From contig JAJZFF010000445.1 in the NCBI GenBank assembly GCA_021805485.1, positions 1-9,996 on the forward strand: a stretch of 9,996 nt of DNA, given 5' to 3'. Within the stretch, counting starts at the first letter, position 1; every line of letters starts with the position of its first letter. Source of the DNA: Pseudomonadota bacterium. Its GTDB lineage: Bacteria; Pseudomonadota; Alphaproteobacteria; Acetobacterales; Acetobacteraceae. Under the pieces are notes generated by a model. The model was not told the origin of the DNA, ran no database searches, and saw only the letters and a list, made by a program, of their open reading frames with translations. This document shows, piece by piece, positions 1-6,018 of the stretch. A program made the translations under genes and the position numbers.

Positions 1-23
1 GACACGGTCGTGCGGCGGGCGGT

Positions 24-764
24 TCAGCCGCGGCGGCGACGGCGGCGCGCCACCAGGCCGATGCCGAGCAGGCCGGTGCCCAGCAGGGCGAGCGAGCCGG
101 GTTCCGGCACGCTGGTGATCGTGACGCCCTGGGTGTTCAAGGCGAGCGTCAGGCCTGCCTGGACGGTATGCCGGTCGGCATAGAAGAGGGTGAGCGTATG
201 CATCCCGGCTCCCAGCATGGCCGATGAGTAGTTCAGCGGAGACAGCGCCTGGATGCCGCCGATATCGGCGACGAGCTTGTTGTCGATGAACAGGTAGGCA
301 TCGTCATCGGCCGCCATGGTGAAGCTGAGCTTCTCGGCGCTGGCGATCGTGAACGTCCCACGGAAGATCGCGGTCAGGAAGTGCGTCGAATCATTGAGGC
401 CGGTGCCGTTCGGCGGGAAGTAATTGGAAGGGTTGTTGATCGGCAACGTGACGGTTCCGGTGCCGGTCTCGTACTGGTTCTGCCACCATTGCAGTTCGCC
501 GGCGCCATTCACGTTCTGGTAGTTGGCGTTGTTGACCGGCAGACCGTCAGGGCCAAGGGTGGACTTGACGTCGTTCGGTATGGCCTTGATGGGGTCATTG
601 CCAAAATCGGCGATACCGTTCGGCACTGAATAATAGGTCGCGCTGAGCTGGCTGATCGGGTTCGCGATCGCGCCGGCCTGGGCGGCGGTGGCGGTGGCGA
701 TCAGGCCGGCCAGGGCGATCGCGGCGGTTCGCACCGCTGGGAAAAGCCGGGTCTTCAAATTCAT
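24..764 (-). CDS. PEP-CTERM sorting-domain protein with a fibro-slime/PA14-like domain
   Basis: Predicted secreted, surface-sorted protein of 246 aa. Residues 1-30 form a Sec signal peptide (basic NLKTR start, hydrophobic core, likely cut after AAQA). Residues about 130-210 resemble fibro-slime/PA14-like beta-sandwich domains: an Asp-rich AADDDAYLFIDNK stretch, then ADIGG, then a G-x-H-x-L-x-LFYADRH strand. The C-terminus is a typical PEP-CTERM signal: VPEP (219-222), a hydrophobic helix (about 224-238) and an Arg cluster (240-245). In known systems such tails are handled by exosortase, and the proteins are linked to exopolysaccharide or floc formation; no exosortase gene lies in the window. 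The ATG at 764 is chosen over the upstream ATG at 854 because it begins the signal peptide directly and has an AGAGGG ribosome site about 9 nt upstream; the longer form would also start upstream of the predicted sigma-54 transcription start. The ligand and exact role are unknown. Confidence 0.88.
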   Translation of the reverse strand: MNLKTRLFPAVRTAAIALAGLIATATAAQAGAIANPISQLSATYYSVPNGIADFGNDPIKAIPNDVKSTLGPDGLPVNNANYQNVNGAGELQWWQNQYETGTGTVTLPINNPSNYFPPNGTGLNDSTHFLTAIFRGTFTIASAEKLSFTMAADDDAYLFIDNKLVADIGGIQALSPLNYSSAMLGAGMHTLTLFYADRHTVQAGLTLALNTQGVTITSVPEPGSLALLGTGLLGIGLVARRRRRRG

Positions 765-814
765 GACGATGGCCCTCTCTCGGAATTGCATGCTAGCTCT
801 CTGGCAAAGGCATA

Positions 815-830
815 AGCAAAAACGATGCCA
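815..830 (-). promoter_or_regulatory. Predicted sigma-54 (-24/-12) promoter of the PEP-CTERM gene
   Basis: Read on the minus strand the element is TGGCATCGTTTTTGCT. It has the invariant GG and GC pairs exactly 10 nt apart and matches the TGGCAC-N5-TTGCW consensus at all but one position. The predicted transcription start is near base 804, about 40 nt before the ATG at 764, leaving room for the AGAGGG ribosome site. The upstream flank (about 831-880) is very AT-rich, including a TATCATTATTTTT tract loosely resembling an IHF bend site. RpoN control of PEP-CTERM genes through PrsK/PrsR regulators has been described in other proteobacteria; no such regulator is visible here. Confidence 0.72.
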
Positions 831-1146
831 GAAAATATTATCATTATTTTTCAATTGTTTATCAGCGAACCGTCGGCATGAACGGGGTGGTGTGTAAAAT
901 TTTCCGACACGCAGATTTCACGCGTTCGTGAGCGTCTTGCGCGGTTTCCGGTTCATCCCCTGGTCCATCCGGCGCGGTCCGTCGCCGCCGCGTCGCGGAT
1001 GCGGGCGGCGGAAGCCATGCCCGTCAGGCAGTTGGCCGCCGGACATCATGTGACGCCGCAACATCCTGCACGCAATGCGGGTGGCGCCGGCGATGTCACG
1101 AAGTTTTTGGTTGTTCCCGAGGTAAATCCAGTGTTAAATTTCGGCA
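831..1146. other. Intergenic region between the divergent PEP-CTERM and hypothetical genes
   Basis: This stretch has two parts. Bases 831-905 are strongly AT-rich against the genome background and lie directly upstream of the predicted sigma-54 promoter, as expected for an activator or IHF docking region. Bases 906-1100 are GC-rich without a convincing gene, RNA or repeat. Close to the next gene there is a weak sigma-70-like pair, TTGTTC (1111-1116) and TTAAAT (1134-1139), with a 17-nt spacer. Both hexamers are poor matches, so this is only a possibility. Confidence 0.45.
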
Positions 1147-1881
1147 ATGGCCTCGGAAATCATACACTCCGGTGACCGCGTGAGCATTGGCGATCCGACG
1201 ATCCTGTCATGGCGGGCGCTGGGACAGCTGGTTGTCGTGCAGGTGGGCCGCAAGCTGCGGAATTCGCCGGATTCGCTGGGCATTCCGGCGGCATCCGCCA
1301 TCGTTCTCGCGACACTCTGGGCGCTGGCCGAGCTGACCGGCATGACCGGCAACACGATCGACCTCAGCATCCCCCCGGTCGCGGTGACGATGCAGTCGAG
1401 CGGGATCGGCAAGGCGTTCTGCCAGGCGCCGGCCGCGGGGCCGGGTGCCGCGGGGCAGTGGACGGCGCCGATCTATGCCTGCGGGACCGGCGGGATCACG
1501 GGGCCATCCGGGCCGCTCAGCGTCGCCCCGGACACCGACGGGCGGATGATCCTTGAGACCAGCATGGGGGTCGCGTCGATCTACGCGGTGATGATGGCGA
1601 ACACGGACAGTTCCGGCGCCATCGGCGCGAGCGGCGCCGAGTTCCGCGACGGCTACGCGTTCAGCCCCGCCTTCGTGACGGCGAGCGGCCTGTCGATCAC
1701 CGCGCTGTCGCGCCAGTGCGAGGCCGGATTTTCGCCGGCGCCGCCGACCATCGCCAACCGGACGCCCTATGGGGCGGGCCAGGCCAGCTACGCGCCCGGC
1801 ACGCCCTCGGTGACCGCGAGCGGCGGCTTCGTCTGCGGCGGGACCAGGATCGTCGAGGGCGATCTCGACCTGCCCGACTGA
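1147..1881 (+). CDS. Hypothetical, probably exported protein of unknown family
   Basis: The 244-codon frame is not recognised. It uses the G/C-ending codons of its neighbours and ends 15 nt before the convergent regulator gene, which supports it as real. The product is rich in Gly, Ala, Ser, Thr and Pro and has one hydrophobic segment at about residues 47-61. Four cysteines follow that segment (92, 112, 191, 230), an even number compatible with disulfides outside the cytoplasm. The start is uncertain. The ATG at 1147 has no ribosome site. A GTG at 1180 has a GGTGA-like sequence before it. A GTG at 1243 would give a compact signal peptide: basic GRKLRN, then the hydrophobic core, then an ALA cleavage site. 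No catalytic motif or known domain is visible. It could be a secreted or envelope protein; its function is unknown. Confidence 0.55.
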   Translation: MASEIIHSGDRVSIGDPTILSWRALGQLVVVQVGRKLRNSPDSLGIPAASAIVLATLWALAELTGMTGNTIDLSIPPVAVTMQSSGIGKAFCQAPAAGPGAAGQWTAPIYACGTGGITGPSGPLSVAPDTDGRMILETSMGVASIYAVMMANTDSSGAIGASGAEFRDGYAFSPAFVTASGLSITALSRQCEAGFSPAPPTIANRTPYGAGQASYAPGTPSVTASGGFVCGGTRIVEGDLDLPD

Positions 1882-1896
1882 ACCGGACGCGCGGCC

Positions 1897-2697
1897 TCAG
1901 CCCGCATCCGGCGCGAAGGCGCGCAGCAGCGCCGACTGCGCCTTGTAGACCGCCTGGGTGCGGTTGGTGGCGCCGATCTTGCGCATGATGTTCTTGATGT
2001 GGACCTTCACCGTGCTTTCGCTGACGCCCAGCTCGTAGGCGATGATCTTGTTCGCCTTGCCCTGGCGCAGATGGGCGAAGACGAGCTTCTGGCGCGGCGT
2101 CAGGAAATCGTCGCCCGGCGCGAAGCCGGAGGGGGGCGGCGGACGGTCGTCGAGCAGGAGATCGACCGGGGCGAACCGGCCGCCCGCCTGGACGAAGCGG
2201 ATGGCGGCGACGGCGAGCGGGATGCCGACCATGCGGGTCGGGACGAAGCCCTGCGCGCCCTCCTGGAACAGGAGGCGGACGAAGCCGGTGTCGGGCGTCT
2301 CGGCGGCATCGTGCAGGACGACGATCGGCAGGCCGGGAAAGGCCTCGCGCAGGGCGGCGATGTCGGCGAGGACGGCCTTCGCCGCCGGCCCGTCCTCATG
2401 CGCGTGGCAGAGCAGGAGATCGAACCCCTCGCCGGCCGCATCGATGCAGTCCTCGGCGGTGACGAAGCTGCGGACCGCGAAATCGGCGCCCTGGGCGACG
2501 AGGGCGCTGGCGAGGCATTCGCGCGTCAGCCGCGAGGAATCGACGAGGCCGATCCGGGTGCGCCCCGGCACCGCCGCCTCGACCGCGGCGGCGCGGACGG
2601 GCGATGAATAAGGGAGGCGCGGACGCTCCAGCGATCGCGCCAGAAAGGGCACGAACGGCGTCGCGACCGACCCTTTTTCGGTATTATTCTGCTGCAT
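1897..2697 (-). CDS. LuxR/NarL-type transcriptional regulator with degenerate receiver domain
   Basis: A 266-aa DNA-binding regulator. Residues about 198-258 form a clear LuxR-type helix-turn-helix: FLTPRQKLVFAHL, then GKANKIIAYELGVSESTVKVH, then IMRKIGATNRTQAV. Residues about 47-175 look like a response-regulator receiver fold (RIGLVDSSRLTRECL, FDLLLCHAHEDG, FPGLPIVVLHD, GAQGFVP). However, the phospho-acceptor Asp expected after the FDLLL strand is replaced (CHAHEDG), only one acidic residue follows the first strand, and the Lys normally near GFV is absent (GFVPTR). Control by ordinary phosphorylation therefore seems unlikely. The first 45 residues are a poorly conserved extension. The ATG at 2697 has GGGAAGA about 8 nt upstream. 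The gene follows the alcohol-oxidation operon on the same strand, separated by an AT-rich region that probably holds its own promoter. A LuxR-type regulator has been reported to control a quinoprotein alcohol dehydrogenase in Azospirillum; a similar role here is inference. Confidence 0.88.
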   Translation of the reverse strand: MQQNNTEKGSVATPFVPFLARSLERPRLPYSSPVRAAAVEAAVPGRTRIGLVDSSRLTRECLASALVAQGADFAVRSFVTAEDCIDAAGEGFDLLLCHAHEDGPAAKAVLADIAALREAFPGLPIVVLHDAAETPDTGFVRLLFQEGAQGFVPTRMVGIPLAVAAIRFVQAGGRFAPVDLLLDDRPPPPSGFAPGDDFLTPRQKLVFAHLRQGKANKIIAYELGVSESTVKVHIKNIMRKIGATNRTQAVYKAQSALLRAFAPDAG

Positions 2698-2920
2698 TTC
2701 GAGTCTTCCCGGAAATATTGCAAAATGACGAATGTCGGCGGTTCATTTCCGCCATCTATTCGGACAATAAATAAATCGGAAATGATATTGCCGGGATTAA
2801 GAATTGTAATACAAGGTGACCGTCCGGGAGACCGGTGCATGTAAGTCTCGAAATATCGAAATAACGCGACGGACTGTAACGTTGTATGGGATTTGTCGTT
2901 ATTTTCGAGAAATGAAGGGA
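2698..2920. promoter_or_regulatory. AT-rich regulatory region upstream of the LuxR-type gene, with repeats
   Basis: A markedly AT-rich island in a high-GC window, between the cytochrome gene and the LuxR-type gene. It has a direct repeat, CGGAAATATTGC (2710-2721) and CGGAAATGATATTGC (2777-2791), differing by a 3-nt insertion. A further CGGAAAT lies in inverse orientation (2745-2751), inside a GGCGG-N7-CCGCC inverted repeat (2737-2753). Farther out, TCGAAATA occurs twice in tandem (2848-2863). No sigma-54 element and no convincing -35/-10 pair was found, so the promoter itself is not placed. The repeats are plausible operator sites, possibly for the adjacent regulator. Confidence 0.45.
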
Positions 2921-2931
2921 TGCCGCGCCGA

Positions 2932-2952
2932 CGGCCGGCGCGGGGCCGGCCG
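2932..2952 (-). terminator. GC-rich hairpin after the cytochrome c gene (possible operon terminator)
   Basis: A perfect 8-bp stem, CGGCCGGC / GCCGGCCG, with a 5-nt loop lies 17 nt beyond the cytochrome stop codon. An overlapping alternative stem, CCGCGCC (2923-2929) / GGCGCGG (2937-2943), is also possible. There is no clear U-tract after it on the minus strand, so it may be a weak or Rho-assisted terminator, or an mRNA 3'-end stabiliser. Confidence 0.35.
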
Positions 2953-2969
2953 CCGGCTTGCGGCCCGAG

Positions 2970-3410
2970 TCATTTCACCTGGGAGACCAGCTTCGCGGTC
3001 GAGGACTGGGCGGCGGAATAGGTCAGCGCCGTCTTGCCGGCGGGGTAGCCGTTCTTGCTCAGGATGAAGGCCATGATGTCGGCATAGTCCTTGTGCGGCA
3101 GGCTGCCGGGGGCGCCGGCCGGCATCTGCTGCGACAGCTCGTCGAAGATCGCGGCGACGGTGTAGTTGTTCGAGGCGCTGGCGAAGCCCTGGCCGACCAG
3201 GGCGGGGCCGCTGATGCCCTGCAGGTTCTTGCCGTGGCACATCGAGCAATGGGTCTCGAAGGCCTCGTGCCCGGCCTTGGCCTGGGCCTTGGTGTAGAGG
3301 GCGGGAAGCGGGGCGGCGGCGGCGATCGCGGTGCAGAAACCCGCCGCGGCGAGGCCGGCGAGCAGGCGCGCATCCGGGCGGCGCAGGATGCGGGAGAGGC
3401 GTCGGAGCAT
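2970..3410 (-). CDS. Periplasmic class I cytochrome c, likely electron acceptor of the PQQ dehydrogenase
   Basis: A 146-aa c-type cytochrome. Residues 1-33 are a signal peptide with a basic start (MLRRLSRILRR). One haem site is present: CSMCH at 55-59 supplies the two thioether cysteines and the His ligand, and Met96 in QQMPAGAPG is the probable distal ligand. The remainder (DYADIMAFILSKNGYPAG) is the usual C-terminal helix of small class I cytochromes. As last gene of the alcohol-oxidation operon it most likely takes electrons from the PQQ enzyme towards a terminal oxidase, the role of XoxG/MxaG or ExaB-type cytochromes; which of these it is closest to cannot be settled by eye. The ATG at 3410 is preferred over the long open frame back to 3686 because it opens the signal peptide, has AAAGGA about 8 nt upstream, and the longer version would run far into the gene before it. 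Confidence 0.92.
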   Translation of the reverse strand: MLRRLSRILRRPDARLLAGLAAAGFCTAIAAAAPLPALYTKAQAKAGHEAFETHCSMCHGKNLQGISGPALVGQGFASASNNYTVAAIFDELSQQMPAGAPGSLPHKDYADIMAFILSKNGYPAGKTALTYSAAQSSTAKLVSQVK

Positions 3411-3436
3411 CAGGGGTATCCTTTCAGCGGGTGAAC

Positions 3437-3458
3437 CGGCGGGCGAGCCTGCCCGCCG
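3437..3458 (-). other. Intercistronic hairpin between the XoxJ-type and cytochrome genes
   Basis: A perfect 8-bp inverted repeat, CGGCGGGC / GCCCGCCG, with a 6-nt loop fills much of the 52-nt gap between the XoxJ-type stop and the cytochrome start. No U-run follows, so full termination is unlikely. It may protect mRNA ends or tune expression of the cytochrome relative to the upstream genes. Confidence 0.4.
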
Positions 3459-3462
3459 CGAG

Positions 3463-4251
3463 TCACGGGGTATGGTAGGGGGCGACGAGACGGGCAAGGG
3501 TTCCGTCCTTCGCGAGATGGGCGAGCGCCGCATCGAAGCGGCGGGCCGCGGCGCGGCCGGAGGCGGTCGGCGCGTAGAGGGCGACGACCGACCAGTTGGC
3601 GTGCGGCTGGCGGAGCGGGCGCTGGTGGAGGTGCATTCCGTCCCGCGCCAGGGCCTGTTCGAGCAGCGGCTGCCAGAGCAGGGCATAGGCGATCTCGTGC
3701 CGCTTGAGGGCGGCGAGCACGTGCGCGGGCGTGGAATACTGGTGCTCGGCGAGGCGCGCGCCGGGACCCGCGCCGAAATAGGTCGTCGGCACGGTGAGAT
3801 AGACGACGCCGACCTGCGTGCCCGGGGCGAGGCGCGAGAAGGCGGGCGGCGGCGCTTCGCCGGCGATGACGAAGCCGGTCTTCACATAGGGATGCGTCGC
3901 GGCGACGCCGGGCGGCAGCGCCGGATCGCCGGTCTCGACCGGGAAGCCCATCACGAGGTCGCAGCGCTGGCGGGCAAGCATGCTGAAGAAGCGCGGCTTC
4001 TTCGCATTCAGCGCGTCGGTGCCGTCACGCGTGTCGATGCTGACGATGCGCGGGGCGACGCCGTCGAGCCGGCCGATGGCGGCGGTGAGCGCGCGATCGA
4101 CACGCTGCATCGGATTGGCGCGGTCGATGCAGACCGTGGGGCCGGCGGCGCGGGCGGAGGCGATGCCGCACGCCGCCAGCACGATGCCGGCCAGCGCGGC
4201 GCGGAGAAGGCCCGGCCGCCGAAGCGGCCGGGGGTGCCTGCGCTCAGCCAT
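3463..4251 (-). CDS. XoxJ/MxaJ-type periplasmic substrate-binding-like protein of a PQQ dehydrogenase
   Basis: A 262-aa exported protein of the quinoprotein-dehydrogenase-associated binding-protein family (XoxJ/MxaJ type). After a signal region (about 1-36) it shows the family course VCIDRANPM, IVSIDTRDG (partner-binding fold, lobe 1), CDLVMGFPV (97-105), THPYVKTGFV, and a second lobe with ALKRHEIAYALLWQ. It resembles ABC-transporter binding proteins, but no transporter is nearby. Family members are needed for, or interact with, methanol dehydrogenases and may help activate the apoenzyme. The ATG at 4251 overlaps the dehydrogenase stop by 8 nt (ATGGCTGA), so translation is probably coupled; there is no strong ribosome site. 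Longer in-frame starts (4266, 4362) would add unconserved sequence inside the dehydrogenase gene. Oddity: LAAC at 25-28 fits a lipobox, so the protein could be a lipoprotein instead of being cut after the downstream ARA motif. Confidence 0.85.
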   Translation of the reverse strand: MAERRHPRPLRRPGLLRAALAGIVLAACGIASARAAGPTVCIDRANPMQRVDRALTAAIGRLDGVAPRIVSIDTRDGTDALNAKKPRFFSMLARQRCDLVMGFPVETGDPALPPGVAATHPYVKTGFVIAGEAPPPAFSRLAPGTQVGVVYLTVPTTYFGAGPGARLAEHQYSTPAHVLAALKRHEIAYALLWQPLLEQALARDGMHLHQRPLRQPHANWSVVALYAPTASGRAAARRFDAALAHLAKDGTLARLVAPYHTP

Positions 4252-5956
4252 TGAGCGCGAAGACATGGAGCTGGCCGCCGCGCGGGGCCTTGGCGAGCGA
4301 GGCGCCGAGCTTGCCCGACCACAGCGGCCACACGCCGCCCCAGCCCGACCAGACCGCGACATACTGCTTGCCGTCGATCTCGTAGGACATCGGGTTGGCG
4401 ATGATGCCGGAGCCGAGATAGGGGCTCTTCCACAGGATCTTTCCGGTCTTGGCGTCGAAGGCGTAGAGATGGCCGTCCGCCGTGCCGGAGAAGACGAGGC
4501 CGCCGGAGGTCGCCATCGCGCCGCCGTCCCACGGCTCCTTCGTGCGGTGCTGCCAGACCTGCTTGCCGGTGGACAGATCGATCGCCTGGATCGAGCCCAT
4601 GTGGTGCGGCGAGGCGGGGTCGGGCTTCATCTCGAAGGTTTCGCCGAGATAGGGCAGGCCCGCGGCGTAGCTGACCGGAACGCCCTTCATCGTCATGCAG
4701 GCGTGCAGCGTCGGCACATAGGCCATGTTGGTCGCGGGATCGACCGCGCCGGGCCACCAGTTCTTGCCGCCGAGGAAGCTCGGGCAGGTGAAGATCTGCT
4801 TGTCGAGCGCGGGGCGCAGCTTCATGTTGTTGACGGCCTGGCCGTCCTTGATCCCGGTGATCGAGGTGTCGTGCACGAAGGGCACGGCGTAGATCAGCTT
4901 CCCGGTCTCGCGGTTGATCGCGTAGAAATAGCCGTTGCGGTTGGCCTCGACCAGGGCGTGGTAGGGCTTGCCCTTGTAGGTGATGTCGGCGAGCTGGGCG
5001 GTGTTCACGCCGTCATAGTCCCAGGTGTCGTTGCGGGTGTACTGGTAGTGCCACTTGATGGCGCCGGTATTGGGATCGATCGCGATGACGCTGTCCGAAT
5101 ACAGGTTGTTGCCCGGGCGCATCGAGGCGAGCCACGGGCCCGGATTGCCCACACCCCAGAAGAGCTGCTTGGTCTTCGGATCGTAGGTGCCGGTCATCCA
5201 CGGGCTGCCGCCGCCGTGCTTGTAGGCGCCGGCCGGCCAGGTCTTGCCGCCGGGCTCGCTCGGCGAGGGAATCGTGTAGGTCTTCCAGAGCAGCTTGCCG
5301 GTCTGCGCGTCGAGCCCGACGATGAAGCCGCGGGCGCCGTATTCGCCGCCGCCGGAGCCGATGATCACCTTGCCGTCGACGATCATCGGGGCCTCGGAGA
5401 TCGAGTAGCCGATGCCCGGCTTCTCGAGCGCGACGTTCCACAGCACCTTGCCGGTCGTCGCATCTAAGGCGAGGACGTGATTGTCCAGCGTGCCCATGAA
5501 CACTTCGTTGCCGTAGACGGCGACGCCGCGGTTGTTCACGTCGCAGCAGACCGTCTTCAGCGCGGTCTTCGGCAGGTCGTAGTCGTATTCCCAGAGTTTC
5601 TGGCCCGTCTTGGCGTTGAAGGCGATGAGATGGTCGAGCGGAGTGGTGGCGAACATGTAGTCGCCATTGACGATCGGCGTGCCTTCGAAGCCGTTGGGGA
5701 TGTCGATTTTCGCCGATGACCAGGCCGTCTTGAGCGAGGCGACGTTCTTCGTGTTGATCTGCGCAAACGGCGCGTAATCGTCGCCGGCGTAGCTGCGGTT
5801 GAACATCAGCCAGCCCTTCGAGGCGGCGGCGTTGTCGAGCCGGGCCTGGGTAACGCTCGGGTAGGCGGGCTGGGCCGAGGCGGCGCCGGCGGCGAGCAGC
5901 GTGCCGGCGAGGGCGCCGATCAGCGCGGTTCCGGTTCTGGCAAATCTGGACTTCAT
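4244..5956 (-). CDS. PQQ-dependent alcohol dehydrogenase, predicted lanthanide-type (ExaF/PedH-like)
   Basis: A 570-aa periplasmic quinoprotein that oxidises primary alcohols to aldehydes and reduces a cytochrome c. Signal peptide 1-28 (cut after ASA). The mature chain is an eight-bladed propeller with repeated tryptophan-docking motifs (D-A-x-TG-K-x-LW at about 114, 165, 216, 294, 460 and 501). Visible active-site residues: adjacent Cys137-Cys138 (the PQQ-capping disulfide), Glu188, Trp253 (PQQ stacking), Asn271 in GNPGPW, catalytic Asp313, and Arg340. In NDTWDYDGVN a second Asp, 315, lies two residues after the catalytic one. This Asp is the signature of lanthanide-dependent enzymes, where calcium types usually have Ala, Ser or Thr. 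The NNLYSDSVIAIDPNTG context resembles ethanol-type ExaF/PedH more than methanol-type XoxF. There is no C-terminal haem domain, so a separate cytochrome is needed, and one is encoded two genes on. The ATG at 5956 has AGGGAG 6 nt upstream. Confidence 0.95.
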   Translation of the reverse strand: MKSRFARTGTALIGALAGTLLAAGAASAQPAYPSVTQARLDNAAASKGWLMFNRSYAGDDYAPFAQINTKNVASLKTAWSSAKIDIPNGFEGTPIVNGDYMFATTPLDHLIAFNAKTGQKLWEYDYDLPKTALKTVCCDVNNRGVAVYGNEVFMGTLDNHVLALDATTGKVLWNVALEKPGIGYSISEAPMIVDGKVIIGSGGGEYGARGFIVGLDAQTGKLLWKTYTIPSPSEPGGKTWPAGAYKHGGGSPWMTGTYDPKTKQLFWGVGNPGPWLASMRPGNNLYSDSVIAIDPNTGAIKWHYQYTRNDTWDYDGVNTAQLADITYKGKPYHALVEANRNGYFYAINRETGKLIYAVPFVHDTSITGIKDGQAVNNMKLRPALDKQIFTCPSFLGGKNWWPGAVDPATNMAYVPTLHACMTMKGVPVSYAAGLPYLGETFEMKPDPASPHHMGSIQAIDLSTGKQVWQHRTKEPWDGGAMATSGGLVFSGTADGHLYAFDAKTGKILWKSPYLGSGIIANPMSYEIDGKQYVAVWSGWGGVWPLWSGKLGASLAKAPRGGQLHVFALNG

Positions 5957-6018
5957 GAAGATCTCCCTAAGAGGTTTCTGGTGTTGTCAGGATCAAAGAG
6001 CGGCGGTTTGGTGCGCCG

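Noticed and set aside
3411..3686. N-terminal extension of the cytochrome c frame
   Set aside because: The extra 92 residues are basic and low-complexity, overlap the XoxJ-type gene, and would bury the signal peptide that starts at the ATG at 3410.
3980..5467. Long plus-strand open frame (495 codons) opposite the PQQ dehydrogenase
   Set aside because: The complementary strand holds the unmistakable quinoprotein with all catalytic residues; the antisense product has no recognisable domain.
5465..5467. A single TTA leucine codon in the PQQ dehydrogenase
   Set aside because: It is rare in such a high-GC gene but occurs once, and TTA-based regulation is a feature of actinomycetes, which this gene set does not suggest.
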